Assembly: GCA_012934845.2 (NCBI GenBank) | Contig: WNNJ02003049.1 | Location: 62,001-126,000, forward strand | DNA from: Pomphorhynchus laevis | Lineage: Eukaryota > Acanthocephala > Palaeacanthocephala > Echinorhynchida > Pomphorhynchidae | Reading direction: 5' to 3' | DNA length: 64,000 bases | Part shown: piece after piece, positions 1-10,848 of the stretch | How positions within the stretch are numbered: the first letter of the stretch is position 1 | Layout: every line of letters starts with the position of its first letter | Translations under genes and position numbers: made by a program | Notes under the pieces: model-generated | Told to the model about the DNA's origin: nothing | Seen by the model: only the letters and a program-made list of their open reading frames with translations | Databases searched by the model: none

Positions 1-580
1 CTTGAAGACTTTGCTTCAAACGATATATTATGTGTCCTTCAATTGGATGAAAAAATGCCTTTTATACAATTAACAGTGCGCTTGCACTACGCAACGTCGA
101 GAATTTTCCTGTATTTTGAATAATCTTTATGGCAGCTCAATTACTTTATGTGTTGAAAAAGACAGGATTTTTAGCGAAGAGGGTTTCACTCAAGGTGATC
201 CGCTTACAATGGTAGATTTCGCTGCGTCCTCACTGCCCCTCATGAATATGTTACAGACTGAAGTGCCTAACGTCAAGCTTAGATGGTTTGCTGATGATGG
301 GAATTGTATTGGTAATCTCATTGATCTAAAGCGTATATGGTATTTCATTGGTGAATATTGTCAAAGTTCGGTTATATATTTAACGAAAGCAAATGCAGCA
401 TTTTGGTTCATTAAAGTGTTGGTAAAGTTACAGAAGAGAGGTTCAAAGATCAGGATCTAAATGTGGTTGATTATGGGGTTGTGATTCTTGGTTCTCCTGT
501 CGGAACAAAAGAGTCTATCAATAAGCACGTGTCAGAAAGTCACGAAGTTGTACTCGATCCTTAATAAAATAAGTGATCAT
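1..580 (+). mobile_element. Reverse-transcriptase fossil, family not placed
   Basis: The translation carries a reverse-transcriptase core: an EEGFTQGDPL block followed about 45 residues later by a WFADDG block, with an ALRNVE segment before it and a LGSPVG-like segment after it. This resembles RT-like proteins of an invertebrate retroelement group that I cannot name with confidence. The piece is cut by the window start, is broken in several places and has no recognisable partner domain. It is treated as an old, dead copy. Confidence 0.6.
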
Positions 581-789
581 CATTATGTTACATATAAAAA
601 GGTTTGTGGCACAAAAAAGGTTGTGAGATAATAGCATACAATAAAATACACAATAATCCGAAAGATAATCCAATGCGAAATATTGAAGACTAAAGTTATT
701 TAACAATTTATCACACAAATTGTATTAATCAGTCATCACAATTATTACAATAATCGAATTATACTGATTATAGAATGATTTGATTTGCT
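581..789. other. AT-rich spacer
   Basis: AT-rich sequence between the RT fossil and the first LINE A piece. I see no coding signal. The stretch ends in a run of T followed by cttacag just before the LINE A similarity begins. Confidence 0.4.
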
Positions 790-1105
790 TTTTTCTTACA
801 GTGAGAAGAAAGCAAGTTGCCAGATATAAGACTACTGTGGCTGTTGTAGATGACAAGTCTGAAAGCTTACAACGTTACGAGGTTGCATGCGATTTTGAAA
901 ATTGTAAAGTCGGACTATCGTCATCGTTCTGAAAGATCATGGCACAATATTATTAAATATGAAATTCTTGTGTGGGTTTTGTGCTGCGATATCTAGTACG
1001 TGTTCAGACAGTCAACCACTTATTCGTCAAGATTTGACGATCTTTCGGCCGCTCCAAAATCATCTGAAATAGGGACTAATACTGATACTCTTGCGTTCAA
1101 TCATT
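790..1105 (+). mobile_element. LINE A copy 1, ORF1 N-terminal part (CR1-type)
   Basis: Translated segments match the start of ORF1 of the intact LINE A at 51287. A YEVACDFENCKVG segment corresponds to HEVSCSRSGCDIW there, a GFCA-like segment follows, and the stretch at 1025-1090 matches the SATPKLSEIGTN region. The copy is frameshifted. It stops near 1105, where LINE B sequence begins, and family A sequence resumes at about 3913 on the same strand at a much later point of the element. Confidence 0.75.
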
Positions 1106-3912
1106 ATTTTATGCATAAGTCTCCGTTTAAACAAATCCACTAAATCCAATCATCACATACCTCTACTTCTAAAAATCATTTTCCGAGATAGTTCACATGC
1201 TTCCTTGGTACTCTCTCAACGTTTAAAATTTGTTACCGCTTCATCTACTTGTTGTATCTATCCTAACCGCTACCCTTCCGCTATTGCCCAACTCAATTTA
1301 GCTTGTATTAAGAAACTGGCGTAAACAAACGGCGTCATCCTTATCAATCTATCAAATCAACGGAAATTTTCACGTCGTGCACACGAGGACAAAAATCCGA
1401 TGGTGTCACGTCTCTCATCCTGTCTTCTTTGGTAATCGATTTTGTCCAGAGCATACTTTTCGTCTTAGTCTATTCAACACTCGCTTTATTCTTCATAAAG
1501 CTGATCTGCTCTTTGAAATATTCGATCAATTATCTATCGAAATTCTCTGCATTACCGAATCCTGACACGCTGACTCTGACGATCTTGCTATTCGTCGTCT
1601 ATGTCGCTCTGGTTGTTCTCTAGTTAAATCAGCTCGTTTAATTGCCTCTTACACATCTTGCTTCTAACCATGGCAGTATTGTTGCCATTGCTCGTCACCC
1701 AACGTCTATACGTAAAATTAACGTTAACATCCGTTACATTTCGTTCGAATTACTCATATGCAGATTATCAACTCCTTTCCCTCTGGAACTTGTGATTGTA
1801 TACCGTCCAGGTTCAGTTGCCCCCTCACGTATCTTCTTTAACGACCTTGCAGATCTTATGTCTCACTGTTCATTGTCTTATACTCCTTCTTTTGTTCTCG
1901 GTGACTTTAACATTCGTCTTGATCGTCCGGCTGATTCTGACTCTATCACATTAACTAATATTTTTTCTGATTTTAACTATAAATTACTTTCAACCAGCCC
2001 AACTCATATTCTCGGTGGTGCTCTCGACATCATTGCTGTCCCTAACTGCTTCAATGACTATACTTCATTGTCAATTACTGATCCTGGTTTGTCGATCATT
2101 TCCTTGTCACTCTTATTCTTACTCGTCCTTATCCCCATTCTACTTCATTACATCCAACATTAGCTATTCTAAGTCGACCCTAGAAACTTCTCGATATCCC
2201 TATTGTCTGTTCTGCCTTACTCAATTCTTGACTCTTTTTTACTTCTACTTAACTATCTTTCTTCCAATGATCTCTGAATTCTGTTTGATTCTGGACTTAC
2301 GTCGATCCTCAATAACCTTCTGCCTTCTTGACCATGACGTTTTCAACGCTTGCGCCATGTTTCTTGGTTCGATTCCGACTGTTGTCTCTCTAAGCGTCGA
2401 CTCTGTCACTCTTTTCGTGTGTTTAATCGTTTTATTAAACGTTCTCCAAACTAACTCACTCCTAATCTCCGTGCTTCTATTCTTTCTCTTCACCATTCCC
2501 ATCTCATTCTTACGCGGACAAAACGTACTCTGTTTTTGCGAAATCAACTCAAGTCATCTTACAACTCTAAATCTCATTAAAAAATCTTAAACTCAGTTCT
2601 TTTAAGATCATCTACCACTTGTAGCATAAATCCTGATGAATCGTCTTCTTATCTATAATCTAAGCTATCTAATTTACTTCATATCCTACCCATATGCCCC
2701 ATCTATCCTCTCTGCTCTTTGAATAATTCACTCCCAGAGTTATTTCACCTTCTTTCCGTTTTGGCTGATGAAATTTCTTCGGTTCTTCTATCATTACCTA
2801 ATAGAACCTCTTCTTCTGACTCAATTGCCACTCACTTGCTTAAAAATATTTTCTCATGTATCTCACCCTTCCTAACCACATTGTTCAACTTGTATATCTG
2901 TAGCCACACATTTCCTTCCAACTAATAATGCGCCACTGTTCGTCCTCAGCTTAAAAATCAATATCTCGATCCTTCACTATTATCTTCGTAACGTCCTATC
3001 TCACTTTATCCAACCCTTTTTAAACTCCTTGCGCATCTTGTTCTCAAGCAAGTTAATGCATATGTATTTTCCTCCAACTTGTTTCCTCCCTTCCAAGTTG
3101 GTTTTCGCTCTAATTATTCTACTGAAATTGTCTGCCTTAAAATTTATAACTACTTACCCATCTCGCGCGAACAAAAATTACGTGGTGTCATAGTTTATAT
3201 TGACTCTCTCATCTGCTTTCGACATCGTCGATCACTCGACTTTTCTCCATCGTCTTCGTCATGATTGTCTTATTTTTACACACTGAAGCTTGGTTTTGTT
3301 CATACCTATCAAACCGTACTTTTCGCGTGTGTTCTAATTCTTCTCTGTATCATCCTTCGTCCATCCCGTCCAATGTTCCACAAAGCTCTGTTTTAGGCTC
3401 TTTGCTTTTATCTCTTCTTCTCGGTGATTTGTCTTCTATTTCTCATACATTTAACCTACATGTTTTTACAATATGCTGATGACATTCTCATATATACTCT
3501 TGCACATGCTTATCGTATTCATGATCTTAGTGTTTCTGTTTCCAACTGTCTTGCCTCAATTTTCAATCATATTTCTTCTCTTCGTCTTACTCTGAATCCT
3601 AACAAATAAAAAATAATGTAGATCCTTCCTCGACGCTTCAGCGTAAAACCTCCCTACGTATCATTAAATTCAACAATTCTTCCTATCGTTAACAATCTCG
3701 TTTTCTTAGGCTTCCATTTCGACAACCGACTTTCACTTAAATCTTTCGTTAGAGATAAAGTACGTTTATCTACCTTGATTCTCCGCAACCTCCGTCAAAT
3801 TCGTAGATTAATCGATTTCCCTTTGTGTATGACTTATATTTTCTCTGCTTTTCTCAAGACTAGATTACTGTCTTAGTCTATTTTCCAACTCACCTAAATC
3901 CAAAAAGGCAAA
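1106..3912 (+). mobile_element. LINE B segment embedded in LINE A copy 1
   Basis: A decayed piece of a CR1/L2-type LINE. In order it holds the C-terminal half of ORF1 (1120-1320), an apurinic-like endonuclease (about 1440-2160, with GDFNIRLDRP and LGGALDIIA), a linker, and a reverse transcriptase (about 2719-3850) with FRSNYSTEI, a degraded VPQSSVLG and QYADDILIY. Several stops and frameshifts separate the parts. Both ends are internal to the family: ORF1 starts in its middle, and the conserved 3' hairpin and tail are absent. It is therefore not a simple 5'-truncated insertion. Family B is also found at 28490-34690 and 47290-48850. Confidence 0.8.
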
Positions 3913-6520
3913 AGCAACCTATGTGTCCGGAATTTTCGGGTGGTTAAGTGACACCCGGCTGTCAGGTGGGGCTCTTACTTCTGTTGAATCAGACTTATAT
4001 AGTAGTGTTGGTTCTTGTGCAGGTGAACTGGTAGAATTCACAAGCGTTACCGAGCGTGTCACAGTTTTCCAGTATACGAACATTTTAGCCGGTTATTCAA
4101 ATGTTCGCAGTCTTCTGGCTCAGTTCTCTGAACTTAAATTCCTATTACCATCAAAACGTTCTGATGTATTTTGTATTACCAAAACATTACTAAATGCCAA
4201 CATTTCGGATGATTGTGTTGTCATTTCTAACTATTTTCTAATACGGTCAAATCGCTCGTGTAATAAACGTGGGTCGGGGCAGCCGCATATGTGCGAAATA
4301 GTCTCTTGGTATCGAACATTTCTGCATTTCGCGACGAAATCGGATCGTCATTTGAAAGTCTTGCTTTTACATTGGAAAATGGTCAGCGATCTCGATTCTG
4401 TATCCTTTATCGCTCTCCGTCCTCTGTATTAAGATTTGACTCTCTTAAACTGCATTTACTGAGCATATCTTTGTATTCTCTAATTCTGCTTTATTATGAC
4501 TTTAACATTCCCCAAATAGACTTATTAAGTAGCTTTTCACGACCACATCGCGGAATTGCGAAAGTATTAAGTGACTTTCTGTTACTCGAAATGCTACTAA
4601 TTCAACATATTAAAAAACCTACTTGTGTGACAAGGACGCGTATACTTGATTTGGTCTTTACTAAGTGTTTTCGAAACGTCTCAGGTGTTCGTTATGACGC
4701 ACCAATCGGCAATAGCGATCGCAGTGTACTCTCTCCATGCGACTATCGGTTTTCAACAGGGCGTCTCATAACTCAAATTTTAAAAAACGTTGTTGGGTAG
4801 GTGTTGATGCTAGTCGACTAGTTACAAACTTCTTAATGGGCATTTGGGATAGTCTTCATGCTCACTTCGGTTCGAATGTTCCAGTAGCCTTTAATCTTCT
4901 TAATGAATTAAAGCGTATTTCAGACATCTTTGCTCCGCTATGTGCCTGAAAGTCAAAACATGGTCATCCTCCTTGGTTCGACAAAGAACTTATTATTATT
5001 TATTACAATACTTTGACACATAAAAGAGTCATTTTGTCTGATCACAATATTAAAGAAAGAAAGAAAAAAAAAGTTCATAACTTCTTTATGAACTTGCCCT
5101 ACAATAAATTGTTGCGAAAGTTTAGACGTTCTCCTGCTGCCAAACGTGTCTACATCGACTCTAGGAGCTTATGCAATAGACTAAAATTTCAGAAACGCTA
5201 TTCGTACGAAGAGGGTATCGCCAGGGAAGCACATTTGAACCATACGAGATTTTGGTCATATGTAAGAAATAACAAAACTGTGATCATCACAATTAGCTTA
5301 ATTCAAACGTCAGCTAACACTTTAACCGAACCATCTTAAATCGCCCAACATTTAGCTGATAACTTCTCAGTGCAAGCTTCGATTACTGAAAAAGAGCGTG
5401 ACTTTAGTTGGATTTATGTTCCGATTGCACATCGGTGTTGTGTTCATCCACACATAGTTGATGAGGTGTTGAACAAGGTTATGAAGATCGATCCGTTTGC
5501 ATCTCCAGGACCAAACAATATTGCCCCCTTTCTCGTCAAAACCCTAACGAACGTACTGTGCAATGGTTTAACTCTCTTTTTCAGATATAGCTTGGATACA
5601 TCTTGGATTCTTGATAGTTGGAAATGTACAATTGTGGTAAACATTCCCATAACGCATCCTGCTAGCTTTTGTGCATACTTTCGGCCCATCAGTTTGATCA
5701 GTTTAAACCGTACTTTCGGCTCTAATGCGTGTAAACGTTCGAGCCAATCTAGCCTCGGCGAATCGGTATAACTTCCCCTTTAGGATTACTTGCAGACGAC
5801 AGTAGAATCACCAAAGTCTCATTTTTCAATGTTGAAAGTTGCGATGCTTCAATGCCAAATCCCGATGATATCGTTGGTGCTATCACCATTCGAAAGCGAT
5901 TCATTCATTCTAGTCCGTGTGATTTCCGAAGGCGTGCTTTTAACTCCTTTATTGTTCTTTGGTTCGTCCACATCTTGAGTATTGCATTCAAGCTGTTTTT
6001 CTATGTACACTAAAAAAGAAATTGCCGATCTTGAATCAGTGCTTCGTCCCGTGTCTCGAATTTGCTTTCATAATTCGTATTCGTATGATGACAGGTTATC
6101 CTTGTTAAGTTTATCTTCAATTAGACAAAGACTACTGTATCTTGATCTCTTGGCAATGTAGGTAGTTGTCAAATCCTTTGAAGGATATTCCACAAATGTT
6201 ATAAAGTTCAGAACTACAAATTGTTGTGAACATCGCCTAACCCTCAATAAATTTCCTCCTGGTAAAAGTCCTCGAATAATGTTACACTCCCATCATGTAA
6301 TCCAGACCTGGAATGCACTACCTGAGGATATTGCTTGTGCCTCCAGCTATTCACATTTTAAATTTCAAGTGAGGAAGTGGATTCATGACAGCTCGAACCA
6401 TCAATCAGTGTTGAACTACCCATTCGGCTGATTACATTCTACACTTCATTTTTTTATTTTTTATATCAACCGTGAAGAGACTGAACAGCCATTTGCGGCT
6501 TTGTCTTTTACTCAATAATA
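3913..6520 (+). mobile_element. LINE A copy 1, ORF2 part (CR1-type)
   Basis: Similarity to LINE A resumes exactly at the ORF1/ORF2 overlap (CTEFSGSQ region of the intact copy at 52717) and runs through the endonuclease (YSNVRSLLAQFSELKF, FNIPQIDLL) to the RT fingers (SPGPNNIAPFLVK, RPISL) and the C-terminal tail. The RT palm with VPQGS and FADD is deleted near 5770. About 100 bp of extra sequence near 4990-5100 is absent from the intact copy. The 3' end has the AGCC...GGCT hairpin typical of the family and ends in AATAATAAT near 6520. The copy cannot be active. Confidence 0.82.
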
Positions 6521-6861
6521 ATCTAGAACGATGATCATTATGCTCACTTTTATATTTTTGCTTTTACATGAATTCCGTGGTTTGAATTCAAAAGCAATTA
6601 TAAGGAAGGATTTGAACGATTTGGAGGAACCAAATACAACAATTGAATTGTATTTTAAATTCCTATTTTAAATTAAAACCGTAATTAAACTGGTCTTCTA
6701 TGTGCACACATAGCGTGATTTTTCAATCGCTTATTAGTTTGTTTTTATTCTTTGAATAAAACGTCATCAATGTGTTTATAAACCCATCTGGGTTTATAAA
6801 CAGTCGTTCATAGATGAATATTTAAATATTTAAAATTTTAATGTTAAAATTTGATTTAAAA
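6521..6861. other. AT-rich spacer with a perfect hairpin
   Basis: No gene is visible. At 6773-6802 there is a perfect inverted repeat: a 14-bp stem (TGTTTATAAACCCA and its complement) with a 2-nt loop. Confidence 0.5.
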
Positions 6862-7404
6862 AGGGATTTATTTTAACGTGGCAAATGCGTGCCAGCGCAC
6901 GCTTACATGACCACAACAAAACAAGACTGTGAATCAGGTGTCGAGAAGGTGTGAACGGAGGAGGTGTTTGAATGTGATAAAGGAGGGGGCGCGGCGGACG
7001 TCGAGAGGGAGTTGATTCCAGGCGAGTGAGGCGGCGACGAGGAAGGATCGGAGACCGTAGTTGTTGGAGTAATTAGGAACGTGGAGTAAGAGGGTATGAC
7101 AGGAACGAAGCGATAGCGAGGTGAGGCGAGTGTCGTCTAAGGAAGGTTGATGAACGATGGGAAGTTGACAGCGATGAGAAGAAAAGTTACGAGAAGAAAG
7201 CGGAGTTTGATGCTGATGTGGATTGTGGGCCAGGAGAGTTGGGCAAAATATGTGGATGTGTTGTCGAAGCGACGGAGACGAAAGAGCACTCGAACGGCGG
7301 TGTTGATTATTCGTTGTAGGGGTAGGATGATGGATTTTGGAGAATTGGCGAAAAGGCCAAGGCAGTAATCGATTTTAGGGAAAAGAAGCGATGAAAGAAG
7401 AGAT
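6862..7404 (-). mobile_element. LINE C 3' fragment (5'-truncated)
   Basis: The reverse strand encodes the RT C-terminal part of LINE C (KIDYCLGLFANSPK, then QRIINTAVRVLF, then FVLRSFVSMR-like residues) and ends in the family's 3' hairpin (GCGTGC GCTG GCACGC at 6886-6905) and the TTTGCCACGTTAAAATAAAT tail. About 540 bp remain, with frame breaks. It lies about 105 bp upstream of the EMC3 start codon, so the EMC3 5' region is confined to 7405-7510. Confidence 0.8.
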
Positions 7405-7430
7405 TTAATATAATTGTCTTTTACATTTCT

Positions 7431-7495
7431 GTATTCTTTATGTATACTTGAGTTTTATGTACTTATCTTTATGTATTCTTGAGTTTTATTCTTCA
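7431..7495. repeat. Tandem duplication of about 31 bp
   Basis: Two near copies of a unit containing TTTATGTAT(A/T)CTTGAGTTTTAT lie head to tail just upstream of the pyrimidine-rich stretch and AG that precede the EMC3 start codon. Confidence 0.6.
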
Positions 7496-7510
7496 TCTTA
7501 TATAATTTAG

Positions 7511-7659
7511 ATGGTTGAAATTCATTTAGACTCAGCCATCAGAACTTGGGTATTTATACCCATCGTTTTAATAACATTTTTGGTCGGAATAATTCGTCAT
7601 TATGTGTCTTTAATTTTTTCTACTGGAAAGACGATGCAAGAACAAGACTTTATTGATGG
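7511..7659 (+). CDS. EMC3: EMC3, exon 1 (ER membrane protein complex subunit 3)
   Basis: EMC3 is a core membrane subunit of the ER membrane protein complex, which inserts tail-anchored and polytopic proteins; it belongs to the Oxa1/YidC-like insertase superfamily. Exon 1 starts at ATG 7511 and encodes 49 residues plus two bases. The start MVEIHLDSAIRTWV and the segment VGIIRHYVS match the conserved EMC3 N-terminus (LLLDSNIRLWV, VGMIRHYVS in human). The first transmembrane helix spans about residues 13-31. The donor GG|gtatgt at 7660 leaves phase 2, which the exon at 13555 accepts exactly. An open frame continues past the donor to 7750 but loses all similarity, supporting the splice. AG at 7509-7510 touches the ATG directly, so either a 5'UTR intron or a trans-spliced leader is possible. 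Confidence 0.9.
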
Positions 7660-8110
7660 GTATGTAGCACAGAATAAGATACTTCCATTGTCGTTTTCTG
7701 AATTGAATCCTCAATTTAATAGAGAATTCAATCATTTGTTTTGTAAATAGAGGATTAATCATCTATTTTGTATAGGACTAATTTCTATACGTTTTAATCC
7801 TATCTTAATCCTCCATTCATCGTTTGTTAATACTCTACATGTTTCGATATTTTGATATTTTCTATAATAAAAGCACAATTATGCGCATAAAAATTATAAC
7901 GCTTAAAAAATTAAACCATCAAATAGATATTAAAATTAAATTAATAGAATCCTTAAAAATTCAATTTTTTTACTGAGTGAACAAATTTATCCAGAAAGCC
8001 TTATTCTTAACAAAACCAATATTGATGATAAAGAAGGTGTATATCTAGATATGAACATTAAATTAACATTAACTAAAACTACTATTTATTTATATCGTAA
8101 ATTAATATTT
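7660..8110 (+). mobile_element. Partial duplicate of a Penelope-like RT fragment
   Basis: Within EMC3 intron 1. From about 7975 to 8100 the sequence nearly repeats 8570-8700 (PESLILNKTNI, then DKEGVYLDMNIKLTLTKTT). The rest, 7660-7974, is AT-rich and unassigned. It represents a second, truncated copy or a local duplication of the RT fragment described next. Confidence 0.6.
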
Positions 8111-8299
8111 ATATTGCAAATTAAATTTCATAATCAAATTTCATATTATAAATTTTTTATAATCAAATTTAATCAGAAAAAATACATCATTAGTACGTAT
8201 TCGGCTCCGCTGTTGTGTTGGGTCGAGGAATAGGATCAGAAACTATATAAGCGAACAAATTCATCAAGTAACCTTATTCTGATATTTAAATTTGTATAA

Positions 8300-8692
8300 A
8301 ATAAATATAAAATTGAATTAATAGAATCCTTAAATATTTTGATAAATCAAAATTATTTAAAAGTAGGGACATCTATATTTAGACAAGTAAAAGGTGTTCC
8401 AATGGGAGGTAATAGTAGCCCAATTATAGCTGACTTGTTTTTAAGCTTTATAGAATATGAATTTGTTCATAACTGTGTAAAAACTAAATCTAAACAATAT
8501 AAATATATGAAATATATGTTTCGATACATTGATGATATATGTGTATTTAATTCTAATAATTTTTATTCAATTAGTGAGCACATTTATCCAGAAAGCCTTA
8601 TTCTTAACAAAACCAATATTAATGATAAAGAAGGTGTATATCTAGATATGAACATTAAATTAACATTAACTAAAACTACTATTAATTTATAT
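8300..8692 (+). mobile_element. Penelope-like reverse-transcriptase fragment
   Basis: An open stretch from about 8339 encodes RT motifs of Penelope-like or related telomerase-type RTs: GTSIFRQVKGVPMGGNSSP (motif 2a/B region with the P-M-G-x-x-x-S-P signature) and, about 60 residues later, FRYIDDICVF (motif C). No endonuclease is attached. The fragment is interrupted by LINE C at 8693 and resumes at 9578 after a 20-bp target duplication. It lies in EMC3 intron 1, in the sense orientation. Confidence 0.65.
8673..8692 (+). repeat. Target-site duplication, left copy
   Basis: A 20-bp word starting AAACTACTATT is repeated identically at 9578-9597 and flanks the LINE C insertion, as expected for target-primed reverse transcription. 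Confidence 0.85.
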
Positions 8693-9577
8693 AAAAAAAT
8701 ATGCACATCGCATACACGATATCGGCATTTCTGCCTCTCACTGTCTTTCTTCTATCTACGAACGTCTTTCCAATCTCCATCTGGTTCTAAACCCCGACAA
8801 CTCTAAAATAATGTGGATCCTCCACCGTAAATCAAACATATTTTCTCCCACTGTATCTTTTGCCTCATCGATCATCCTCATAGTACACAATCTCACTTTC
8901 TTAGGCTTCCATTTCGATGATCACCTTTCCCTTAAACCCTTCGTCCGTGACAAGGTCCGCTCATCTAACTTAATTCTCCGTGACATCCGCCGTATCCGCC
9001 CCCTTATCGACTTCCGTTCTTGTATGTCTCTTCTTTCATCGCTTCTTTTCCCTAAAATCGATTACTGCCTTAGCCTTTTCGCCAATTCTCCAAAATCCAT
9101 CATCCTACCCCTACAACGAATAATCAACACCGCCGTTCGAGTGCTCTTTCGTCTCCGTCGCTTCGACCACACATCCACATATTTTGCCCAACTCTCCTGG
9201 CCCACCATCCACATCCGCATCAAACTCCGCCTTCTTCTCGTTACTTTTCGTCTCATCGCTGTCGGCTCCCCATCGTTCATCAACCTTCCTTTCTTAGACG
9301 ATACTCGCCCCACCTCGCTATCGCTTCGTTCCTGTCATACCCTCTTACTCCACGTTCCCAATTACTCCAACAACTCTTGTCGCCGATCCTTCCTCGTCGC
9401 CGGCTTACTTGCCTGGAATCAACTCCCTCTCGACGTCCGCCGCGCCCCCTCCTTTATCACATTCAAACACCTCCTTCGTTCACACCTTCTCGACACCTGA
9501 TTCACAGTCTTGTTTTGTTGTGGTCATGTAAGCGTGCGCTGGCACGCATTTGCCACGTTAAAATAAATCCCTTTTTT
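8693..9577 (+). mobile_element. LINE C insertion, 5'-truncated, with intact 3' end
   Basis: About 885 bp of LINE C inserted into the Penelope-like fragment. It begins inside the RT after the YADD motif and is open from 8811 to 9500 (229 residues: LTFLGFHFDD, then KIDYCLSLFANSPK, then QRIINTAVRVLF), ending at the family's natural stop. The 3' UTR holds the perfect hairpin GCGTGC-GCTG-GCACGC at 9532-9547 and ends in AAATAAATCCC plus a T run. Identical 20-bp duplications flank it. The open frame and matching TSDs suggest it is younger than most copies here. Confidence 0.9.
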
Positions 9578-9597
9578 AAACTACTATTAATTTATAT
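9578..9597 (+). repeat. Target-site duplication, right copy
   Basis: Identical to 8673-8692; here the Penelope-like reading (TINLYRKDD) resumes after the LINE C insertion. Confidence 0.85.
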
Positions 9598-10848
9598 CGT
9601 AAAGATGACATTTAAATTTACAAGAAACATATTTTTGCATGAGCATTCATGCATACCATATAATATAAAATATTATATTAAAATATTTTATTGATTTAAA
9701 ACTACTTTTAAATCAATAAAAGGATGTAAAGTTCTCATTTTTTTATATTTTTGCAAAACAAACGTTTTTACTAAGAAAACTGAAGTGATGACATGAACTT
9801 TTTATTATTCTATTGGATAGTTCGTAAGAAAAGATTTGAAATCATATTTGGTTTCATACAGAAGTGTTTTTTCGAGATGAAGCATAAAATAATTTATAAA
9901 ATCAAGAATTGTAGTAGATTAATATTTCTATTGATTGATAACGGTATACACTCGAAATGGAAAAAGCAATTATCTGTTGATAGTTCAGACAGTAAAAACA
10001 AAATGTTTAAAAACCTTGTACTTGCTTATTTTTACGAAATTTGCGAAACTTCATATTTTTTAATCTTTCCAGTAAAATAAATCGGTTCTGAAAAGTTTCA
10101 TGCTGTTCACAAACATTTGAATTTATTTTGTATTTTCAATGAAAAATAAATTGACACTATTAAAATATATTCAACAAATGTCAATTGATTACGAAATAAC
10201 ATTTTTATTGACTTTATATTTTTTGAAAATATAAATGAAATCTGTATTTTACGAACAACCCTTATCATTGGGAAAAAGCTAGCATGGTCGAACGTAGTCT
10301 AGTATACCGGCGCTATTAAAACAATATGACAAGCTAAATTCGTGGTTTCTTTACTAAAGACAGGTCATCATTTTGACGGTTAAATCCGTTAATTATATTT
10401 GATATGTTATGTTTTTGGCCGATTGGAAAGACGCCTTGTCATTATTAAAGAATAAATTTTTATATTGCCAAATTAAATATAATTTATAATCAAATTTATG
10501 ATAATTCTCCTGCGAATTTGCACAAGGAGCAAAAATTTAAAATAAATCCATAATTAGTTAAATTAATTAAAAATATATTTTTGTGAAATTCGTCACTAGA
10601 CCTTATCACTTTTTCATCAAATGAAAATCCGGTGAAATTTTCAATATTACAAATTTTAATTAGACAATTGATAAGAAATTTAAAAATACTTTTAAAACAT
10701 AAATTTTAGTGAACATCAGCAAATAATGAACGATTAAATAACGATTTGTGACTCGAAAAAAGGTTTAATTTAAAATTTTCTTTTTTGGGGTCATTAAAAC
10801 TGCACATTTTTATTTTTATATAAAAATGAATAATTTATCATTTTGCTA
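9598..10848. other. AT-rich intronic sequence
   Basis: The first about 100 bases continue the Penelope-like element. A 95-codon + strand ORF at 9793-10080 is Lys/Phe/Ile-rich and matches nothing I recognise; it may be chance in this AT-rich intron. The rest holds no signal except the 3' flank of eIF3m, where a reverse-strand AATAAA lies at 10809-10814. Confidence 0.4.

Noticed and set aside
2245-2547. 100-codon reverse ORF
   Set aside because: Shadow of the LINE B endonuclease-RT linker; composition is the complement of the Ser/Leu-rich sense frame.
7660-7750. Continuation of EMC3 exon 1 through the open frame to the stop at 7750
   Set aside because: Similarity to EMC3 is lost right after the GG|gtatgt donor, and the exon at 13555 supplies the expected LLRENG segment in phase.
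9062-9313. Arg-rich reverse-strand ORF, and the similar one at 7147-7368 on the + strand
   Set aside because: Antisense shadows of the LINE C RT C-terminal region.
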